Shown: positions 52,595 through 61,713 of the stretch, one piece after another
Layout: every line of letters begins with the position of its first letter
Numbering within the stretch: position 1 is the stretch's first letter
Assembly (NCBI GenBank): GCA_965228625.1
Contig: OZ245829.1
Location: 3,782,001-3,846,000, forward strand
Direction: 5' to 3'
Length of the DNA: 64,000 nucleotides
Source: UBA2767 sp965228625
Lineage (GTDB): Bacteria > Pseudomonadota > Alphaproteobacteria > Rhizobiales > Methyloligellaceae
Position numbers and translations under genes: made by a program
The notes under the pieces: model-generated
What the model was told of the DNA's origin: nothing
Database searches by the model: none
Seen by the model: only the letters and a program-made list of their open reading frames with translations

Positions 52595-53436
52595 TCGATG
52601 TCGTATTCGGTGCCGCTGGGACGCCGGAACGGCAGACGGAGACTCCAGCCCAGCCTGGTCGGATTTTCGTTCAGGTGGCTTTTCTGGCCGATGACCATGT
52701 TCACGTGTCCGTCGTGCGGTTGCGCCTTGTAGGTGCCGAACAGCCTGTCCCAGATCGAGAGATTGAAGCCGTAATTCATGTCGTGCTCGCTTCGGTAGAC
52801 CGAATGGTGCACGCGGTGCATGTCCGGCGTGACCAGGACCAGCCGCACGATCCGGTCGAGCCAGCCGGGGAGCGTGATGTTGGCGTGATTGAACATCGCG
52901 CATCCGTTGAGGATGACCTCGAACAGGATCACGGCCCAGGGCGAGGCGCCGAGCGCCATAACCACCACGATTTTCCACAACATCGACAGCGCGATCTCTA
53001 TCGGATGGAAACGCACCGCGGTCGTGACGTCGAATTCGACGTCTGTATGGTGGACCTTGTGCAGCCGCCACAGGATCGGGAACTTGTGGGAGGCCACGTG
53101 CTGCGCGTAGATCGCCAGATCGAGGACGATGACGGCCAGGGGCAGGGCGATCCATCCCGGAACGTCCAGCCAGTTGAGGAGACCCCAGCCGTTGGCTTGT
53201 GCCCATACGGCGGCCGCAACGGCGGCCACCGGCACCGCGAGCAGGGCCATCAACCGCACGATTGCGGCATCAATCCCGGCGATCGTCAGGTTTGTGGCCC
53301 AGCGCCGCCACTTCGTGTGGCGCGGTTTGCGCCGGGGAATCGCCAGCTCGAGCCCGGCCATGACCAGGAAGATACCCAGAAACGCGGCGAGTCTCAGCGC
53401 TGCCTCGCTGATGCCATATGCAGCCAGTGTGTCCAT
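52570..53436 (-). CDS. Sterol desaturase / fatty acid hydroxylase family membrane enzyme
   Basis: 288-aa integral membrane di-iron enzyme. The His boxes are visible: HVASHKFPILWRLHKVHHTD (about 113-132) with H-x3-H and H-x2-HH, NHAN, and DMHRVHHS (about 208-215). About four to six membrane segments surround them. Bacterial members hydroxylate or desaturate lipids of varying kinds; no substrate can be assigned. Start ATG at 53436. It overlaps the solute-binding gene tail and is divergent from the hydrolase gene. Confidence 0.9.
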   Translation of the reverse strand: MDTLAAYGISEAALRLAAFLGIFLVMAGLELAIPRRKPRHTKWRRWATNLTIAGIDAAIVRLMALLAVPVAAVAAAVWAQANGWGLLNWLDVPGWIALPLAVIVLDLAIYAQHVASHKFPILWRLHKVHHTDVEFDVTTAVRFHPIEIALSMLWKIVVVMALGASPWAVILFEVILNGCAMFNHANITLPGWLDRIVRLVLVTPDMHRVHHSVYRSEHDMNYGFNLSIWDRLFGTYKAQPHDGHVNMVIGQKSHLNENPTRLGWSLRLPFRRPSGTEYDIDQKKLSGK

Positions 53437-53488
53437 ATGCGTCTATATAACGTGGCGGCATCGTCACCGGGATGAGATAATTCATCTC

Positions 53489-54121
53489 ATGGCGGTCAAA
53501 TTCCTGAGAGACGGCAAGCAGGCAGCACCCATACACGTTCTTCTTGCGCATGGCGCCGGAGCCGCAATGGACACGCCGTTCATGACGGCGTTTGCCGAAG
53601 GCCTGGCGGCGCGCGGTCTCGCTGTGGCCCGGTTCGAATTCGCCTATATGGCGGAACGCCGGCACGGAGCAGGCAAACGTCCGCCGCCGCGCGCCGAGCG
53701 GCTGATCGAAGAGTACGCAGAGGCTATTGGCGCACTCGGCTCCACGCGTCGCCTCATAATCGGCGGCAAATCCCTTGGCGGGCGCGTCGCAAGCCTGATT
53801 GCACAGGAGGAGTTCGAAGTGGGCCGAGTCACCGGCCTTTTGTGTCTCGGCTACCCTTTCCATCCGCCCGGTCGCCCGGAGAAACTGCGAACCGCGCATC
53901 TCATGGATCTCACGGTGCCCGTGTTCATCGCCCAGGGAACGCGCGATCCTTTCGGCGGCCTGGAGGAAATCCCCGGCTACGGTTTGCCTGCGTCAGTCTC
54001 GGTCCATTGGGCCGAAGACGGGGACCACAATCTGGTCCCGCGAAAGAAGTCGGGGCGTTCGGCCGAGCAGAACTGGGGCGCTGCCTGCGACGCCATCGCC
54101 GCGTGGGCGGAGCACGCGTAA
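53489..54121 (+). CDS. Alpha/beta-fold hydrolase
   Basis: 210-aa cytoplasmic hydrolase. It has the oxyanion-region HGAGAAMDTPFM (about 21-32), nucleophile Ser in IIGGKSLGGRVAS (about 91-103), Asp in GTRDPFGG (about 152-159) and His in DGDHNLVPRKKSG (about 177-189). The compact KANL/Tex-like group of small hydrolases fits best. Start ATG at 53489. The substrate is unknown. It stands alone between the desaturase-like gene and the DUF1194 gene. Confidence 0.87.
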   Translation: MAVKFLRDGKQAAPIHVLLAHGAGAAMDTPFMTAFAEGLAARGLAVARFEFAYMAERRHGAGKRPPPRAERLIEEYAEAIGALGSTRRLIIGGKSLGGRVASLIAQEEFEVGRVTGLLCLGYPFHPPGRPEKLRTAHLMDLTVPVFIAQGTRDPFGGLEEIPGYGLPASVSVHWAEDGDHNLVPRKKSGRSAEQNWGAACDAIAAWAEHA

Positions 54122-54256
54122 GACCGCACAAATGACTCAGCGAACTCCGATCAGGATGGTCAACGGACGCTGTGGCACATGTCCGGAATTCAACAAATTC
54201 ACAGCGAGTTTATACCGACCGCTTTGCCGAGTGCCTCGGAACCGATAGACTTTCGT

Positions 54257-55018
54257 ATGAGGAAGATGCGATTCATGTTTCGGCATATTGGGGTTTGGTT
54301 TTACCTGGCTGCCCTTTGGGGCGGACTATTCGGGTCCGATCAGCGGGTTTTCGCGCAAGGCACGATCCCCGTGGATTTGGAACTCGTGCTGGCGATTGAT
54401 ACGTCCGGAAGTGTCGACAGCCGGGAATACAATCTGCAGATCGAAGGGCTGGTGAAGGCGTTTCGAGACCCCGCGGTCATTGCCGCCATCGTCGGCACCA
54501 GCCCGTCCGGCGGCGTCGCCGCGACGGTGGTGCACTGGAGTTCGGTCAACGAACAACGCCAGGTCGTGCCGTGGTCCGTTCTCAAGGACCAGGCGACCGC
54601 ATTCGCCTTTTCCGATGCGATTGTGGCAAGCGAGGAACGCAGTTTCGGTGACAGCACCGGCATCGGCGGCGTTCTCAGGTTCAGCGAACGGCTGATCCGG
54701 CGAAACGTCTATGAGGGGCGGCGCAAGTCGATCGATGTGTCGGGCGACGGTGCAAACAACTCGGGAATTCCGCCGGAGCTCGTTCGGGACATGGTTACGA
54801 ACGAGGGCATTACCGTGAACGGTCTGACCATTCTCACCGACGAACCGTTCCTGCATCACTACTATTTCGAGCACGTCATCGGCGGCGCCGGCGCGTTCGT
54901 GATGACCGTGGCCGACTACACGGACATCGTGATCGGCATGCGCAACAAACTGCTGCGGGAAATCTCGGTGAATATCGCCGCAGGGCCTGTACCGCAGATG
55001 CTGACGGCGAGGCCGTAA
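54257..55018 (+). CDS. DUF1194 (von Willebrand factor A-like) secreted protein
   Basis: 253-aa exported protein. N-terminal signal (about 8-34, ending VFAQG), then a VWA-like domain with MIDAS sequence LAIDTSGSVDSREYNLQIEG (about 45-64) and the later RRKSIDVSGDGANNSGI (about 155-171), a hallmark of DUF1194. The conserved VNGLTILTDEP and YFEHVIGGAGAFV follow. The role is unknown, likely metal-dependent protein binding in the periplasm. Start ATG at 54257; the longer frame from 54179 adds no homology. A strong hairpin lies between it and the EF-hand gene. Confidence 0.9.
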   Translation: MRKMRFMFRHIGVWFYLAALWGGLFGSDQRVFAQGTIPVDLELVLAIDTSGSVDSREYNLQIEGLVKAFRDPAVIAAIVGTSPSGGVAATVVHWSSVNEQRQVVPWSVLKDQATAFAFSDAIVASEERSFGDSTGIGGVLRFSERLIRRNVYEGRRKSIDVSGDGANNSGIPPELVRDMVTNEGITVNGLTILTDEPFLHHYYFEHVIGGAGAFVMTVADYTDIVIGMRNKLLREISVNIAAGPVPQMLTARP

Positions 55019-55035
55019 AAAAATGCAATAGAAAA

Positions 55036-55064
55036 CGGCGGCGCCCGGAGGCTGGGCGCCGCCG
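55036..55064 (-). terminator. Bidirectional intrinsic terminator (DUF1194 / EF-hand)
   Basis: Perfect 11-bp stem (CGGCGGCGCCC / GGGCGCCGCCG) with a 7-nt loop. Minus-strand transcripts from the EF-hand gene meet TTTTCTATTGC after it. On the plus strand it follows the DUF1194 stop by 18 nt, so it may serve both genes. Confidence 0.8.
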
Positions 55065-55143
55065 TCACATCAGCTGCTCGGGAGCAGCCGGTTAGCCGCC
55101 ACGTGGACCCATGCCACCACGGGGGCTCGTGCCGCCGGAGCCC

Positions 55144-56013
55144 TTAGCGCTGATCACTGTCACCAGCGCCTGGGCCTTTTTGCCGGCCGCGCTTTCTGTC
55201 GGCCTTGTCCAGCACGCCATCGTCATTGCGGTCCATACGGGACACGACCGATGAGAACGGCTCCAGATATTCCTCGACGGTAATGCCGGCATCGCCGTCG
55301 GTGTCGATGCGCTGGAAGCCGCGGACCTTGCGCCGCTCGGTGAACTCGACCCAGCGGGCCTTGAACTCATCCAGATCCAGCTTGCCGTCATTGTTGGCGT
55401 CGTGCTTGGCGAAGATGTCCTTGCGCGCCGTGTCGATCTCCTCCTGGGTGAGCTTGCCATCCTTGTTGGCGTCGAAGCGCTCCATCATCCAGCCGGCACC
55501 ACGACCGCGATGCTTCTTGCCGCGGCGATCTTCGGCATCAAGAACGTTGTCGTCGTTGCGGTCGCGCCGCGACACCATATTCTTGAACGGTGCCTGATAC
55601 TCCTCGAGCGTGATCACCGCGTCACCGTCCGTGTCGATGCGCTGGAAGGCGCGCACCATGCGCCGGTTGGTGAAATCGACCCAAAGCGCCTCGAACTCTT
55701 CAAGGCTGAGCTTGCCGTCCGTGTTGGCATCGTGCTTGGCGAAGATGTCCTTGCGGGTCGTGTCGACCTCTTCCTGGGTCAGCTTGCCATCGTCATTGGC
55801 GTCGAAGCGGGCGATCATGCGGTACATGCCCTTGCCGGCGCGTTTGCCGCGTTTGTGCCAGCCGCCGTGATGCGCTTTCCCGTGCTTGCCGGCGCCGTGA
55901 TAGCCGCCGCCATACGAGCCGCGGGAATCCGCGACCGCGAGGCTTGAAATGCTGGCGACGCCTGCGACGGCGAACGCGCCCGCCATCAGTGCGAGTGTTG
56001 TGCGTTTACGCAT
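55144..56013 (-). CDS. Secreted protein with eight EF-hand calcium-binding loops
   Basis: 289-aa exported protein. Signal peptide about 1-29 (ending LAVADS), a Gly/His/Lys-rich region (about 30-62), then two tandem repeats of about 105 residues, each with four EF loops: DANDDGKLTQEE, DANTDGKLSLEE, DTDGDAVITLEE and DRNDDNVLDAED in the first, and close copies in the second. In each repeat the fourth loop is the most divergent. AAGGAG precedes the ATG at 56013. It may buffer calcium in the periplasm or bind a partner. Partner unknown. Confidence 0.91.
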   Translation of the reverse strand: MRKRTTLALMAGAFAVAGVASISSLAVADSRGSYGGGYHGAGKHGKAHHGGWHKRGKRAGKGMYRMIARFDANDDGKLTQEEVDTTRKDIFAKHDANTDGKLSLEEFEALWVDFTNRRMVRAFQRIDTDGDAVITLEEYQAPFKNMVSRRDRNDDNVLDAEDRRGKKHRGRGAGWMMERFDANKDGKLTQEEIDTARKDIFAKHDANNDGKLDLDEFKARWVEFTERRKVRGFQRIDTDGDAGITVEEYLEPFSSVVSRMDRNDDGVLDKADRKRGRQKGPGAGDSDQR

Positions 56014-56149
56014 AAAATATTCTCCTTGGAGGTTGCCGCGAGAACCGGACAACAAAGGGTTCCCTTGTAGGAGTGAAACGGAGCGACACGCGTCAATCCG
56101 TTGCGCCGGGAACGGGCATTTCATTACGTTTTGGTAAGTCGGGCGTCGC

Positions 56150-57355
56150 CTATTCGGCGGCTGCGGGCTGTGTCCGGGCCGGAATGGCGCGTGGAAGGAA
56201 CAATACGGCCAGAAGGATGCACAGTGCGACGGCCGCGAGCAGCATGAACAGGCGATCGAAGCCCCAATTCGCATGAATCCACGCGATCATCGGGATCGAT
56301 GCGGACAGGGCGGAAAAGGTAACGATATAGCGGAGCGCGAAGACACGGCTGCGCCACTCACCCGCGGCCAGCCGGCCGGTCAGCACATCATTGATCGGGA
56401 TCTGGCCAAATACGGCCAACATGAACGCGACCGCCACAACGAGTGCCGCCACGTCGTGCAGCCCTGGCATGAGCGCAAAGAAAACCGCCTGAAGCGCTGC
56501 GACGCCGATGAAGACCGCCCGTGCGGAGTGCCGGTCCAGCAAATAGCCGACCACGAGCTGCGCCAATGCGGCGACGGCAAACACCAGAAAGGCATACCAG
56601 CCGACCATCGTCGCGGACACGGCGAGACCGTCCAGTCTTTCATCCAGCACTTTTGGAAGAGCAAAGGTCGTGGACTGGAAAATGATGCCGCCCAGGGCGG
56701 TCGTGAACAGAATGATTGCGAAAAGCCGGATGATCGACATGCCCTGATAGCTGCTCTTGGCGCCGCCGGCCTTTTTCTTCTTCGGTGCGGTCTGGCTGCG
56801 CTCCGGCGCGATCCCCACGAGCCAGATATAGGCGATGCCGATGAGGATCGAGATGACGCCGGGCCAGACGAACGCGGCGCGCCATCCGACAGTGTCGATC
56901 ATGAACCCGGTGATCAGGGCGGCACTTGCAACGCCCAGATTGCCGTAAACGCCGTTGATGGCGATGGGCAGTCCCGTCCTGTCGCGGTCTTCGATCACGA
57001 GCGGAATTCCCACTGGATGATAGATGGCCGCGAACACACCCATGGCAAACAGCGCCAGGCCCATCTGCATCGGCGTTTCGGCGAGGGCCGTCAGGATCGA
57101 GCACGCCCCGATACCGATGAAGAAAACTGCCATCATGCCGCGGCGACTCCACTTGTCGGCGAGCCATCCGGCGGGGATAGCGCAGACGCCGAAGGCGATG
57201 AATCCGGGCGTCGCGTAAGGGATGAGTTGCGCGTAGGACAACCCCCATTCCCGCGTCAGCGTGAGCGCGGCGACGGTCGCGAACACGAGCATGAAGAAGT
57301 GATCAAGAAAATGCCCGGCGTTCAGGAACGCGAAATGTATCCGCTGCTGCGACAT
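56150..57355 (-). CDS. Major facilitator superfamily transporter
   Basis: 401-aa inner-membrane transporter with 12 predicted helices. The loop between helices 2 and 3 reads GWLADKWSRRGMM (about 63-75), the MFS signature region, and GVFAAIYHPVGIPLVIEDR lies in the N-half. A cytoplasmic linker rich in Lys (TAPKKKKAGGAKSS) separates the halves. Divergent from an AraC-type regulator gene with 151 nt between starts, an arrangement typical of locally regulated exporters. The substrate is not predictable. Confidence 0.9.
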   Translation of the reverse strand: MSQQRIHFAFLNAGHFLDHFFMLVFATVAALTLTREWGLSYAQLIPYATPGFIAFGVCAIPAGWLADKWSRRGMMAVFFIGIGACSILTALAETPMQMGLALFAMGVFAAIYHPVGIPLVIEDRDRTGLPIAINGVYGNLGVASAALITGFMIDTVGWRAAFVWPGVISILIGIAYIWLVGIAPERSQTAPKKKKAGGAKSSYQGMSIIRLFAIILFTTALGGIIFQSTTFALPKVLDERLDGLAVSATMVGWYAFLVFAVAALAQLVVGYLLDRHSARAVFIGVAALQAVFFALMPGLHDVAALVVAVAFMLAVFGQIPINDVLTGRLAAGEWRSRVFALRYIVTFSALSASIPMIAWIHANWGFDRLFMLLAAVALCILLAVLFLPRAIPARTQPAAAE

Positions 57356-57506
57356 TGCCCGGCGATCCCCGGATTATTGATTCCATTGATTTCGAAGGGA
57401 ATTTTAGGCCTGGCGAACTGACTATGTCATGCCAAAAATCGTCGAGTACCGGTCATCTTGGGAATTTCGGACCATGATGGACTCCTCAACATGGGGGGCC
57501 ATTTGA

Positions 57507-58334
57507 TTGAATGGCAGCCGTTCGATACTATTTCAGTTGATGTCGAGCGGTGGACCAGACGATCCGTATGTCCGCAGCACGGACCCCGACGATTACCAGG
57601 CCGTGCCGCGCGCGGTCGCCGCCATGGCCAAGAGCTTTTCCGCCGGCGACACGATCCCACCGCACGCGCATGAACGCGATCAGGTGCTGTACGCCATTGA
57701 GGGCGTGATGCGCGTGGCGACGGCGCGGGAGGCATGGATCGTTCCGCCGCATCGCGCGCTCTACGTTCCGGCGGGACTGGAGCACGGCGTGGCCCTCAAG
57801 GGCAATGTGGAGATGCGCACCCTCTACATCCGGGCCGGCTCTCATCCGGAGCTTCCCCAAGCGCCGGTGGTTCTGGACATCTCCCCGTTGTTGCGTGCGC
57901 TCATTCTGGCCCTTCTCGACGAGCCGCTGCTCTACGAGGAGGACGGGCGCGGAGGCTGGCTGGCGTTGCTCATACTCGATGAGCTGGCGTGCGCGCGCCG
58001 CCTCCAGTTGGTCATTCCCATGCCCCGGGACGATCGTCTCAAACGGCTTTGCCGGGAACTGCTCGACGATCCGTCGCGCAGCGAAACGCTGGACCAGTGG
58101 GCGGAAGTGGCGGGCGCAAGTGCGCGGACCCTGTCCCGGCTTTTCGCAAATGAAGTCGGGCTGACATTTGCGCAATGGCGCCAGCGCGTGCGGTTCCACA
58201 ATGCGATGGAGGCGATCGTACGCGGCGAGCCGATCGGGCGGGTGGCGCATGCCAATGGCTATGAGAGCGCCAGCGCGTTCACGGCCGCGTTCCGCAAGGC
58301 CTTTGGTGTCACGCCTGCAAAGATCGCCCGATAA
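57507..58334 (+). CDS. AraC-family transcriptional regulator
   Basis: 275-aa regulator: cupin-like ligand domain with IPPHAHERDQVLYAIEGVM (about 50-68) and WIVPPHRALYVPAGLEHGV (about 77-95), and a C-terminal double helix-turn-helix with SETLDQWAEVAGASARTLSR near 191-210 and IGRVAHANGYESASAFTAAF near 242-261. It resembles the NimR-like group that controls a neighbouring MFS exporter, and a divergent MFS gene is present here. The start is uncertain: TTG at 57507 has a GGGGGG stretch upstream, ATG at 57540 does not. Confidence 0.88.
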   Translation: MNGSRSILFQLMSSGGPDDPYVRSTDPDDYQAVPRAVAAMAKSFSAGDTIPPHAHERDQVLYAIEGVMRVATAREAWIVPPHRALYVPAGLEHGVALKGNVEMRTLYIRAGSHPELPQAPVVLDISPLLRALILALLDEPLLYEEDGRGGWLALLILDELACARRLQLVIPMPRDDRLKRLCRELLDDPSRSETLDQWAEVAGASARTLSRLFANEVGLTFAQWRQRVRFHNAMEAIVRGEPIGRVAHANGYESASAFTAAFRKAFGVTPAKIAR

Positions 58335-58379
58335 CTGGACTGACCCGGCCAGAAAGCGTCAAATTCGATCGAAAACGCC

Positions 58380-59252
58380 CTAGACGCCGAAGATTTCGCG
58401 CGCCTCGTCCGGCGTGGCGACCTCGGCGCCGATTTCGCGGATGATCCGTGCCGCGCGCTCCACCAATGCCGCGTTTGAGGGGGCAAGAACGCCGCGCTCC
58501 ATGTACAGATTGTCCTCCAGTCCGACGCGGACATGCCCGCCGGAGACGACCGTGGCAGCGACCATGGGGAACTGGTACTGCGAAATCCCGAAAGCGGACC
58601 AGACCGCATTCGCGGGGAGCATGTCGCGCATATGCAGGAGCGACTCCGGCGTCGCCGGGGCGGCGTAGGAAATGCCGAGGCAAAGCTGGAACAGCGGCGG
58701 CTCCTTCAGGTGGCCGTCCGCAATCAGGCGGTTCGCCAGGACGACATGGCCCGTGTCGAACGCCTCCAGCTCCGGTTTGACGCCGGCGGCGGTGATCATG
58801 TCGCCCATCTCGCGCAGATGCTCCGGCGTGTTGACGAACACCTGCTCGCCGAAATTGAACGACGCCACGTCGAGCGTGCAGATCGGCGGCTTGATCGACA
58901 GAATGTGCTTCACGCGCTCCGCCGGGCTTTTCAGCGTGGTCGCGGCATCCGGAACCGCCGGGTCGTCCTTGCCGGGCACAAAACGGGCGCCCGGACCGGT
59001 GGTCAGGTTGATGATGACATTGGTGCCGGAGTCTGTGATCCGGTCGACCGTCTCCGCATAGAGGTGCTCCTCCATGCTGGCGAGCCTGGTTTCCGGGTCC
59101 CGGACATGGATGTGGACGACCGATGCGCCCGCATTCGCGGCGTCGATCGCCGAAGTTGCAATTTCCTGCGGTGTTGCCGGCACGGCCGGGTTCTTTGCAC
59201 TGGTGTCCTGCGAGCCGGTCAGCGCGCAGGTGATGACGACTTTACGCGACAT
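58380..59252 (-). CDS. BKACE-family beta-keto acid cleavage enzyme
   Basis: 290-aa zinc-dependent TIM-barrel enzyme of the 3-keto-5-aminohexanoate cleavage (Kce/BKACE) family, which condenses beta-keto acids with acetyl-CoA. It starts MSRKVVITCALTGSQDTSAK; metal His are in VVHIHVRDPETR (about 45-56), and NLTTGPGARFVPG and EAFDTGHVVLANRL follow. The substrate varies widely in the family and is not clear here. No carnitine or lysine catabolism partner is next to it. TerB-like gene 23 nt downstream position on the same strand is upstream in transcription. Confidence 0.92.
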   Translation of the reverse strand: MSRKVVITCALTGSQDTSAKNPAVPATPQEIATSAIDAANAGASVVHIHVRDPETRLASMEEHLYAETVDRITDSGTNVIINLTTGPGARFVPGKDDPAVPDAATTLKSPAERVKHILSIKPPICTLDVASFNFGEQVFVNTPEHLREMGDMITAAGVKPELEAFDTGHVVLANRLIADGHLKEPPLFQLCLGISYAAPATPESLLHMRDMLPANAVWSAFGISQYQFPMVAATVVSGGHVRVGLEDNLYMERGVLAPSNAALVERAARIIREIGAEVATPDEAREIFGV

Positions 59253-59275
59253 GGTGTGTACCCCGATGCCCGGTC

Positions 59276-59686
59276 TTACAGGGTCGCGTGCCGGGCGCGG
59301 GCACCGCGCTCGATACCGGCCATGATCAGCTTGTCGAGTTTCAGCGTTTCGCCGATCAGCGCGAGCAGCCGCAGCTCTTCCTGCGTCACCTTGAGATCGG
59401 CCGCCGCCACTTCGACGGCAAGGGCGTATGCCGTTTCGCGGAGCTTGTCGGGAACCGACGTGCCGATGCGCGCGAGCGTCTCGTCGAGACCGTTCGAGCT
59501 TGACAGCATCTGGCCGCAGTTCTTCGCCGTTTCCATGAGGTTGTCAGGGTCATAGTCGGAAAAGATCGGAAGGTGCGAGACCATCTGCCCGATACGCGTG
59601 AATTCGGAATCGGTCATGTGACGGTCGACCGCGGCCATTGCGACCATGACGTAAATGAGCGCTTCGTGGTGGTTCAGGTTCGGCAT
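59276..59686 (-). CDS. TerB-like (tellurite resistance B family) protein
   Basis: 136-aa all-helical cytoplasmic protein of the TerB fold. It starts MPNLNHHEALIYVMVAMAAV and shows the characteristic acidic helices with DRHMTDSEFTRIGQMV (about 22-37) and AADLKVTQEELRLL (about 104-117). Stand-alone TerB-like proteins do not by themselves indicate tellurite resistance; no other ter gene is seen. Start ATG at 59686; the longer frame to 59842 shows no similarity. It is divergent from lysK. Confidence 0.82.
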   Translation of the reverse strand: MPNLNHHEALIYVMVAMAAVDRHMTDSEFTRIGQMVSHLPIFSDYDPDNLMETAKNCGQMLSSSNGLDETLARIGTSVPDKLRETAYALAVEVAAADLKVTQEELRLLALIGETLKLDKLIMAGIERGARARHATL

Positions 59687-59822
59687 GAGCGAGGCTCCCG
59701 GATGCGGCTTTTGCGAGGTATGTTTCTTTGAGCGAGCAGATGTAGAGATTGCGGCGGAATGGTCAAGGTTTGTATGTGCCCTAATTGGCCCGCGCGTCAA
59801 CCGCCGCCGACCCGCCGGAAGA

Positions 59823-59851
59823 TTGACGCAAACCGGCCGCACGCATAGGTT
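59823..59851 (+). promoter_or_regulatory. Predicted promoter of lysK (leaderless start)
   Basis: TTGACG at 59823-59828 and TAGGTT at 59846-59851 with a 17-nt spacer. The transcript would start near 59858, only about 3 nt before the lysK ATG, and no ribosome-binding site is visible, so the mRNA may be leaderless. Confidence 0.5.
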
Positions 59852-59860
59852 CGCCCCATC

Positions 59861-61480
59861 ATGGGTGACGTGTTCAACGAGAAGTCTGCGGAACTAGCCG
59901 GGGAAAGCAAGGCGTGGCCGTTCGACGAGGCCCGCAAACTGCTTGCGCGCCTTGAAAAGCTTCCCAAACGCCCGGAAACCGTGCTGTTCGAGACGGGTTA
60001 CGGTCCGTCCGGCCTTCCGCATATCGGCACATTCGGCGAGGTCGCGCGCACGACCATGGTCCGCTACGCCTTCCGCGTACTGACGCAGGATGAGTGGCCG
60101 ACGCGGCTGATCTGTTTCTCCGACGATATGGACGGCCTGCGCAAGGTGCCCGACAACATCCCGAACGGCCACATGATCGCGCCGCATCTCGACAAGCCGC
60201 TCACCTCGGTGCCCGATCCGTTTCAGACCGACACCAGCTTCGGCGCCCACAACAACAACCGGCTGAAGGCGTTTCTCGACACGTTCGGGTTCGAGTACGA
60301 GTTCTTCTCCGCGACCGAGTGCTACCGCTCGGGGCGTTTCGATGAGACGCTGCTGAAAATTCTCGAGAACTACGACAAGGTGATGAACGTCATCCTGCCG
60401 ACGCTCGGTGAGGAGCGGCGCAAGACCTATTCGCCGTTTCTGCCGCTGTGTCCGCGTACGGGGCGCGTGTTGCAGGTGCCGATGATCGCACGTGATCCGA
60501 AGGCGGGTACGGTGACTTATGTCGATCCGGAAACGTCGGAGGAAATGACGACGCCCGTCACCGGCGGCGCGGTCAAATGCCAATGGAAGGCGGACTGGGC
60601 CATGCGCTGGGTCGCGCTCGGCGTTGACTATGAAATGGCCGGGAAGGACCTGATCGACAGCGTCCGCCTTTCCGGGGCGATCGCGCGCATCCTCGGTGCG
60701 GTTCCGCCCGAAGGCTTCTCCTATGAGCTGTTTCTCGACGAGAACGCGCAGAAGATCTCCAAGTCCAAGGGCAATGGCCTGACCATCGAGGAATGGCTGA
60801 CCTATGCCTCGCCGGAAAGCCTGGCGCTTTACATGTTCCAGAGCCCGCGCAAGGCCAAGCGCTTGTATTTCGACGTGATTCCGAAGGCGGTCGACGAATA
60901 TCTCGCCCATCTTTCGAGCTATCCGGACCAGGATACGGACAAGCAGTTCGCGAACCCGGTCTGGCACATTCACTCAGGACGCCCGCCGCGGGCCGAGTTG
61001 CCGATCAGCTTCAACCTGCTGCTCAATCTCGTCAGCGCGTCGAACTCGGAGGAGCCGGCGGTGCTGTGGGGCTTCATTCAGCGCTACGCGCCCGGTGCGA
61101 CGCCGGAAGAACACCCGCTGCTGGATCACCTGGTGGGATACGCCATCAGGTATTTCCACGATTTCGTCCGGCCCGCGAAACGGTACCGGGCGCCGAGCGA
61201 TTTGGAGCGCGCCGCCCTTGCCGATCTCGACGCGCGGCTCGCCGGAGTTCCGGAAGGGGCGAGCGGCGAAGACATCCAGAATGTGGTCTATGAAGTCGGC
61301 AAGGCGCATGACTTCGAGAACCTGCGTGCCTGGTTCAAGGCACTCTATGAGGTCCTGCTCGGCCAGTCTCAGGGACCGCGCTTCGGCAACTTCGTCGAGC
61401 TCTACGGGGTGAAGGAAACCCGCGCCCTGATCGAGCGCGTGCTCAAGGGCGAAGACCTGAGCGCAAATCACATCGCATAA
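59861..61480 (+). CDS. lysK: Class I lysyl-tRNA synthetase
   Basis: 539-aa enzyme that charges tRNA-Lys, of the archaeal-type class I fold also used by alphaproteobacteria and spirochaetes. The HIGH-like motif is GPSGLPHIGTFGEVAR (about 48-63) and the KMSKS-like motif is KISKSKGNG (about 300-308). CYRSGRFDETLL lies near 155. The length fits the family. It has no ribosome-binding site directly before the ATG. It is the last GC-rich gene; composition changes abruptly after its stop. Confidence 0.96.
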   Translation: MGDVFNEKSAELAGESKAWPFDEARKLLARLEKLPKRPETVLFETGYGPSGLPHIGTFGEVARTTMVRYAFRVLTQDEWPTRLICFSDDMDGLRKVPDNIPNGHMIAPHLDKPLTSVPDPFQTDTSFGAHNNNRLKAFLDTFGFEYEFFSATECYRSGRFDETLLKILENYDKVMNVILPTLGEERRKTYSPFLPLCPRTGRVLQVPMIARDPKAGTVTYVDPETSEEMTTPVTGGAVKCQWKADWAMRWVALGVDYEMAGKDLIDSVRLSGAIARILGAVPPEGFSYELFLDENAQKISKSKGNGLTIEEWLTYASPESLALYMFQSPRKAKRLYFDVIPKAVDEYLAHLSSYPDQDTDKQFANPVWHIHSGRPPRAELPISFNLLLNLVSASNSEEPAVLWGFIQRYAPGATPEEHPLLDHLVGYAIRYFHDFVRPAKRYRAPSDLERAALADLDARLAGVPEGASGEDIQNVVYEVGKAHDFENLRAWFKALYEVLLGQSQGPRFGNFVELYGVKETRALIERVLKGEDLSANHIA

Positions 61481-61633
61481 GTTTCGCTATATGTTCCGAA
61501 AAAACTCATAGCTAAATTATAAAGACCGATAGCTACTTTGATATAAAACCAAATAGATAAATTGCTCGCACCATATTCCAAATGTTAAGTAGGGCATTTA
61601 GTACACAGCTGAGTTTGAAAATGCTGTTATATA

Positions 61634-61663
61634 TTGACAATACTAAATACATATTGATTATAT
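61634..61663 (+). promoter_or_regulatory. Predicted promoter of the trypsin-like gene cluster
   Basis: TTGACA at 61634-61639 and TTATAT at 61658-61663 with an 18-nt spacer, inside the AT-rich gap 61481-61713 that otherwise shows no gene. It would give a leader of about 45 nt to the first trypsin-like gene. Confidence 0.5.
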
Positions 61664-61713
61664 GGCATCTTGATTTATTTTGAATCTATTTTCGTGCGTT
61701 CGGATGGGGCGGC

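Noticed and set aside
55144..56013. Repeats at 55.2-55.9 kb as a CRISPR or tandem DNA array
   Set aside because: The repeats are coding, in frame, and explained by EF-hand duplication with divergent wobble bases.
59276..59686. Tellurite-resistance operon
   Set aside because: Only a stand-alone TerB-like gene; no terZ, terC, terD or terE partner is visible.
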